Assembly (NCBI GenBank): GCA_905236755.1
Contig: CAJOCR010000004.1
Coordinates: 142,276 to 206,275, forward strand
Reading direction: 5' to 3'
Source of the DNA: an uncultured Prevotella sp.
GTDB taxonomy: Bacteria > Bacteroidota > Bacteroidia > Bacteroidales > Bacteroidaceae
DNA length: 64,000 nucleotides
Shown: in pieces, positions 60,793-64,000 of the stretch
How the letters are laid out: every line of letters starts with the position of its first letter
Numbering within the stretch: the first letter of the stretch is position 1
The notes under the pieces: model-generated
Seen by the model: only the letters and a program-made list of their open reading frames with translations
Databases searched by the model: none
Told to the model about the DNA's origin: nothing
Position numbers and translations under genes: made by a program

Positions 60793-63060
60793 ATGAAAAA
60801 GATATTATTTTTATTGCTCTGTGTGGTGCTTTGTGCCCGCATGGGAGCTGAACCTGTGGTTGTAAAGAAAACTCTCACAGGTCATGTTACAGATGCTATC
60901 GACGGACAGGCTCTTATCGGAGTCACCATTTATATACCTTCCCTCAGTCAGGGAACAACAACTAATGAGCAAGGCGATTTCACCTTCGATAATCTGCCTG
61001 CAAAAAACATCACACTTCAAGTGAGCTATCTTGGGCACCAAACCATCATCCGCAAGGTTGACCTCAGCACCACTACTCATGTTGATTTCGTGATGAAAGA
61101 AAGCAACGCCATGTTGGGCGAGGTTCTTGTTACAGGATTGACAGGACAGGCGTTAATGAAAGATTCACCAACACCAATATCTGTTGTCACCACTCAGCAG
61201 CTGCAGGCAACAAGTTCTTCTAATATCATAGATGCTATTGCCCACGAACCAGGTATCTCGCAGATTACAACAGGTAGTGGAATTTCTAAACCTGTTATTC
61301 GTGGACTCGGCTACAACCGTATAGTTACCGTTAACGATGGCATTCGTCAGGAAGGCCAGCAATGGGGTGATGAACATGGTATTGAGATTGATGCCCAGAG
61401 CATAAATAATGTTGAAGTGCTCAAAGGTCCTGCATCTCTTATGTATGGCTCTGATGCTTTGGCTGGAGTTGTTATCATGCACGGCGATCCTGTTCCGGCA
61501 AGCGGCAAACTTGTAGCCTCGGCTTCAACCGAATATCAAACTAATAACGGACTCTTCGATTATAGTCTTCGTTTCGGAGGTAACAAGCAAGGAGTGGTGT
61601 GGAACCTCCGTTGGTCGCAGAAAATGGCTCACGAATATAAGAACAGCAAAGACAATTATGTACAAGGTTCTCAGTTCCGAGAGAATGCCCTTAACGGTAT
61701 GCTCGGCTTAAACCGCAGCTGGGGCTATAGTCATCTTCTCATGAGCTATTATCACCTCACACCAAGTATGTGCGAGGGTGAGATAGGCGACGCTCACACC
61801 TATGCCAAAACTCTTCCTTTCCAGCAGATACATCATTACAAGGCTGTTTGGGACAACTCGTTCTTCCTTGGCAAAGGATTGCTGAAGGCTCTTGTCGGTT
61901 ATCAGCAGAACCGTCGCCAGGAATATGAAGAATCGGCTGATGAGGCTGGACTCGATTTCCGTCTTCACACCATAAACTATGATGTGCATTATTCGCTCGA
62001 AGACGAGTGTGGGTGGAAAATAAATACTGGAGTAGGGGGAATGTATCAGCGTTCCGAGAACCTTGGCGACGAATACCTCATCCCTTCTTATGTGCTCTTT
62101 GATGCAGGCATTTTTGCAACAGCCGTACGCGAAATAGGAAAATGGAATCTTAGCGGTGGACTTCGTTTCGATAACCGTCATCTTCATAGCTTCGCCCTTG
62201 AAGATCGTTTCACCAAGTTCTCACGTTCTTTCAGCGCCCTTACAGGAAGTGTAGGAGCCGTTTATGCTGTTACTCCAGACATGAATCTTCGTGTAAACTT
62301 AGCTCGTGGCTTCCGTGCACCCAACCTTAGCGAACTTGCTTCAAATGGCGAGCACGAGGGAACTATGCGTTACGAATTGGGTAATCAAGATCTGAAGGCC
62401 GAAAATAGCTGGCAGGTTGACTGCGGTTGGGATTACTCATCCCCAATAGTATCTTTGCAGTTGCAGCTTTTTGCAAGCTTTATCGATAATTACATCTTTA
62501 GCGCTCGCTTGCAGGATGTGGTTACCGAAGACTTGCCAACCTATCAGTTCCAGCAGGGCGATGCACGTCTGCTTGGAGCAGAAGCATCTATCGACATTCA
62601 TCCAGTAGAGCAACTTCATTTCAAAAACAGTTTCTCTTATGTAAACGCCCGTCAGCTGCATCAACCAGAAGAAAGCAAGTATCTTCCTATGACTCCTGCT
62701 CCTCGTTTCAATAGCGAGTTAAGATACGATTTCATTCGTGATGGCCGTACTTTCAACAACCTTTTCCTTAAGGTTGGTTTAGAATGTAACCTTCGTCAGG
62801 ATAATTTCTATGCTGCCAACAACACAGAAACAGCTACTCCAGGCTACACTCTTCTGAGCGCTTCGGCAGGTACCGACTTCAAGATTCATGGCCGTAAGAT
62901 TTGTTCTCTTTATATTATTGGCGAGAACCTTACCGACAAAGCTTATCAGAACCACCTCAGCCGTTTAAAGTATCTTGATGTAGAAGGCCGTCCAGAACGT
63001 TCCGGCCTTTATAATATGGGAAGAAACGTCACCTTCAAACTCGTGTTCCCAATACTATAG
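60793..63060 (+). CDS. TonB-dependent outer-membrane receptor (metal/heme-type)
   Basis: The 755-residue protein has a signal peptide (MKKILFLLLCVVLCARMGA), a carboxypeptidase-like N-terminal domain (TGHVTDAIDGQALIGVTIYI, FTFDNLPAKNITLQVSYLG), the plug (TPISVVTTQQLQATSSSNI, VIRGLGYNRIVTVNDGIRQ) and a beta-barrel ending VTFKLVFPIL. GQQWGDEHGIEIDAQSINN is a segment shared with receptors of the zinc (ZnuD-like) group. The substrate is not certain; the His/Cys-rich gene 258 bp upstream points to a metal. It is not a SusC (no SusD neighbour, shorter). A strong terminator lies 153 bp after the stop. Confidence 0.88.
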   Translation: MKKILFLLLCVVLCARMGAEPVVVKKTLTGHVTDAIDGQALIGVTIYIPSLSQGTTTNEQGDFTFDNLPAKNITLQVSYLGHQTIIRKVDLSTTTHVDFVMKESNAMLGEVLVTGLTGQALMKDSPTPISVVTTQQLQATSSSNIIDAIAHEPGISQITTGSGISKPVIRGLGYNRIVTVNDGIRQEGQQWGDEHGIEIDAQSINNVEVLKGPASLMYGSDALAGVVIMHGDPVPASGKLVASASTEYQTNNGLFDYSLRFGGNKQGVVWNLRWSQKMAHEYKNSKDNYVQGSQFRENALNGMLGLNRSWGYSHLLMSYYHLTPSMCEGEIGDAHTYAKTLPFQQIHHYKAVWDNSFFLGKGLLKALVGYQQNRRQEYEESADEAGLDFRLHTINYDVHYSLEDECGWKINTGVGGMYQRSENLGDEYLIPSYVLFDAGIFATAVREIGKWNLSGGLRFDNRHLHSFALEDRFTKFSRSFSALTGSVGAVYAVTPDMNLRVNLARGFRAPNLSELASNGEHEGTMRYELGNQDLKAENSWQVDCGWDYSSPIVSLQLQLFASFIDNYIFSARLQDVVTEDLPTYQFQQGDARLLGAEASIDIHPVEQLHFKNSFSYVNARQLHQPEESKYLPMTPAPRFNSELRYDFIRDGRTFNNLFLKVGLECNLRQDNFYAANNTETATPGYTLLSASAGTDFKIHGRKICSLYIIGENLTDKAYQNHLSRLKYLDVEGRPERSGLYNMGRNVTFKLVFPIL

Positions 63061-63135
63061 TAATTACGAATTTTGAGTGTGGAATTTGGAATTAGTCGCA
63101 CTTCGTGCGATGATTAGTTATTAATGATAAACTAC
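63061..63135. repeat. Period-7 array with hairpin core after TonB receptor
   Basis: Heptads ggaattt and ggaatta lead to the hairpin gtcgcacttcgtgcgat (63095-63111), followed by a short arm gattagttattaatgat. Member of the family at 11360. Confidence 0.65.
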
Positions 63136-63212
63136 GAACTTGACTTTCGTAAGTTTTGGAGATTTTTTATCTACTAAGCAAGGCTTGCGAAACATTATTT
63201 ATGTATTATTCA

Positions 63213-63250
63213 AATACGGATGTGCCTGCTGGCACATCCGTATTCTTTTT
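63213..63250 (+). terminator. Terminator after TonB receptor
   Basis: A perfect 14-bp stem aatacggatgtgcc / ggcacatccgtatt with loop tgct is followed by cttttt. Confidence 0.9.
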
Positions 63251-63389
63251 AGCCTGTTAGTAGCCTATTGGCAGCCCCTTAGCAGCCCCTTGGCAGCCCC
63301 TAACCAGCCCCTTAGCAGCCCCTTAGCAGCCTCAGGCAGCCCCTTTGGGGCTACTTGGGGTATGCCAATACCGAGCCTGTACTGAGCCT
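63251..63389. repeat. Period-11 array of AGCC turning into GGCT
   Basis: AGCC starts at 63251, 63262, 63273, 63284, 63295, 63306, 63317 and 63328, then at 63338 after a 10-bp step. The turn agcccctttggggct is a hairpin, and GGCT follows at 63349. Two further AGCC units occur at 63374 and 63385. The units are close to agccccttagc. It starts directly after the terminator stem. Confidence 0.9.
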
Positions 63390-63427
63390 GTGCGCCGTCA
63401 GTAGCTATTTTTATTCCGAAAATGTAG

Positions 63428-63815
63428 TTATTTTCCTTCGGTTAGCATTTGTGCTGTAACTTCAAAATCATCAATAATAGCAATTGCTAATGGATTTCTG
63501 TTTTCTACTATTATTGCTGCATAAATGCCTTGTCCTTCAATGATTGCATTTGCTGTTTTTATGGTAAATCTTCCTGGTTTAGAGTATTTTTCAAACCTGC
63601 TAAGAAATAAACGATTACGGGCTGCTTCTCTACTATCGCTGGTATCACATAAGTAAAGTAGTCCATTAAGGTTTTTAGAAAAGAATTCTTCAACTATCGT
63701 AAGAGTTGTGTTCTTTACATCAGGGTCGTATGATGCATGTTTGTTGTTTTGATTACTTACTAAAGTTTCGCAAATGAATTTATTTGAGATTTTAAAAAGA
63801 AGAAAATGTGTATGA
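63428..63815 (-). pseudogene. 5'-truncated gene of DUF6169-like protein
   Basis: Read on the minus strand from about 63815, the frame is open and continues to TAA at 63428-63430, without any ATG, GTG or TTG near the beginning. It contains YDPDVKNTTLTIVEEFFSK, LLYLCDTSDSREAARNRLF and YAAIIVENRNPLAIAIIDDF, which resemble the C-terminal two-thirds of a small Bacteroidota family that I associate with DUF6169. The N-terminal part (about 60 residues) is absent; upstream lies an in-frame TGA within repeat copy B. The repeat probably arrived inside the gene or brought about its loss. The function of the family is unknown. Confidence 0.6.
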
Positions 63816-63817
63816 AT

Positions 63818-64000
63818 GGAATACGGCTCATTCTGAGCCTATAATAATATTGATGTTTGGGCTTTTAGAAAGCATGCTTTCAAGGCCCAACATCAATATC
63901 ATTATTCTCTTTCAGAAAAATCCATTCATACACTAGAAAATAAAGTGCTGATGCACCAGTGCGCAATTGCGCAAAGGATATCAACCTAACAACTTTGAAC
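63818..64000. repeat. Palindrome-bearing repeat, copy B (reaches window edge)
   Basis: This segment is the reverse complement of 47604-47788 with a few changes (for example gcaattgcgc against gcgattgcgc, and one T fewer in the tggatttttt run). The 24-bp-arm hairpin is conserved with some mismatches. ggctcattctgagcc has the same sense on the plus strand in both copies, although the rest is inverted. It continues beyond the window. Confidence 0.85.

Noticed and set aside
63140..63385. Plus-strand open frame of 81 codons ending in Pro/Leu/Ser-rich repeats
   Set aside because: It spans a terminator hairpin and the 11-bp AGCC array; the composition is explained by the array.

Overview
The window looks like chromosomal DNA of a Bacteroidota bacterium, most probably Prevotellaceae (Prevotella/Segatella-like). 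That is an inference from gene content and signals: SusC/SusD and other TonB-dependent receptors, type V pilin lipoproteins, DUF1460, DUF3822, DUF4301, DUF5009 and DUF5683 proteins, two long RelA/SpoT proteins, no visible Shine-Dalgarno sequences, and repeated use of the Bacteroidota promoter pattern TTTG-N19/20-TAnnTTTG. One tRNA gene (Gln, CTG) and no rRNA genes were found.

Region by region. 1-6093 (minus): an operon of six tandem fimbrillin-type lipoproteins, the last cut by the window edge, plus a 59-residue peptide gene. 6602-7639 (plus): a REP-associated tyrosine transposase (RAYT) that seems fused to a DprA/SLOG-like domain. 7652-13497 (minus): a PIF1-like helicase, then etfB-etfA-acyl-CoA dehydrogenase. 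13946-24577: housekeeping genes dnaG, cls, rsmD, DUF3822, a RecD-like helicase, a SprT-like protease, alaS and a MerR regulator. 24690-30859 (minus): parA-parB-DUF5683-lytic transglycosylase-RelA/SpoT, an apparent chromosome-segregation, cell-wall and stringent-response operon. 30961-36335: surE-lpxB (plus) facing rsfS-ftsH-cdsA (minus), then tRNA-Gln. 36749-39295: a decayed region with a secreted orphan protein, a fused relic of an RND exporter and a porin, and a broken lipoprotein gene. 39413-47038 (minus): ABC-F, engB, DUF1460, a RelA-like synthetase without hydrolase residues, and DUF4301. 47924-50573 (plus): sdaA and rlmD. 50893-59852 (minus): susC-susD-amidase-DUF5009, which may serve scavenging of peptidoglycan or amino-sugar material. 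60179-63060 (plus): a small His/Cys-rich membrane protein and a TonB-dependent receptor, a likely metal-uptake pair. 63428-63815 (minus): a 5'-truncated gene next to a repeat.

The most unusual feature lies between the genes. Spacers carry arrays with a strict internal period of 7, 10 or 11 bp. The motif differs from array to array, and several arrays converge on a central hairpin and continue as the reverse complement. Clear cases are 9510-9609 (period 10), 38510-38645 and 63251-63389 (period 11), and a period-7 family at 11360, 12530, 13654, 41896, 42944, 45370 and 63061. A 42-bp tandem repeat of hairpins (50648-50886), C-rich palindromes resembling REP elements, a 116-bp duplication around the DUF1460 gene, and an inverted pair of about 185-bp palindrome-bearing repeats 16 kb apart (47604 and 63818) add to this. 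I know of no description of the phased arrays, but I could not search.
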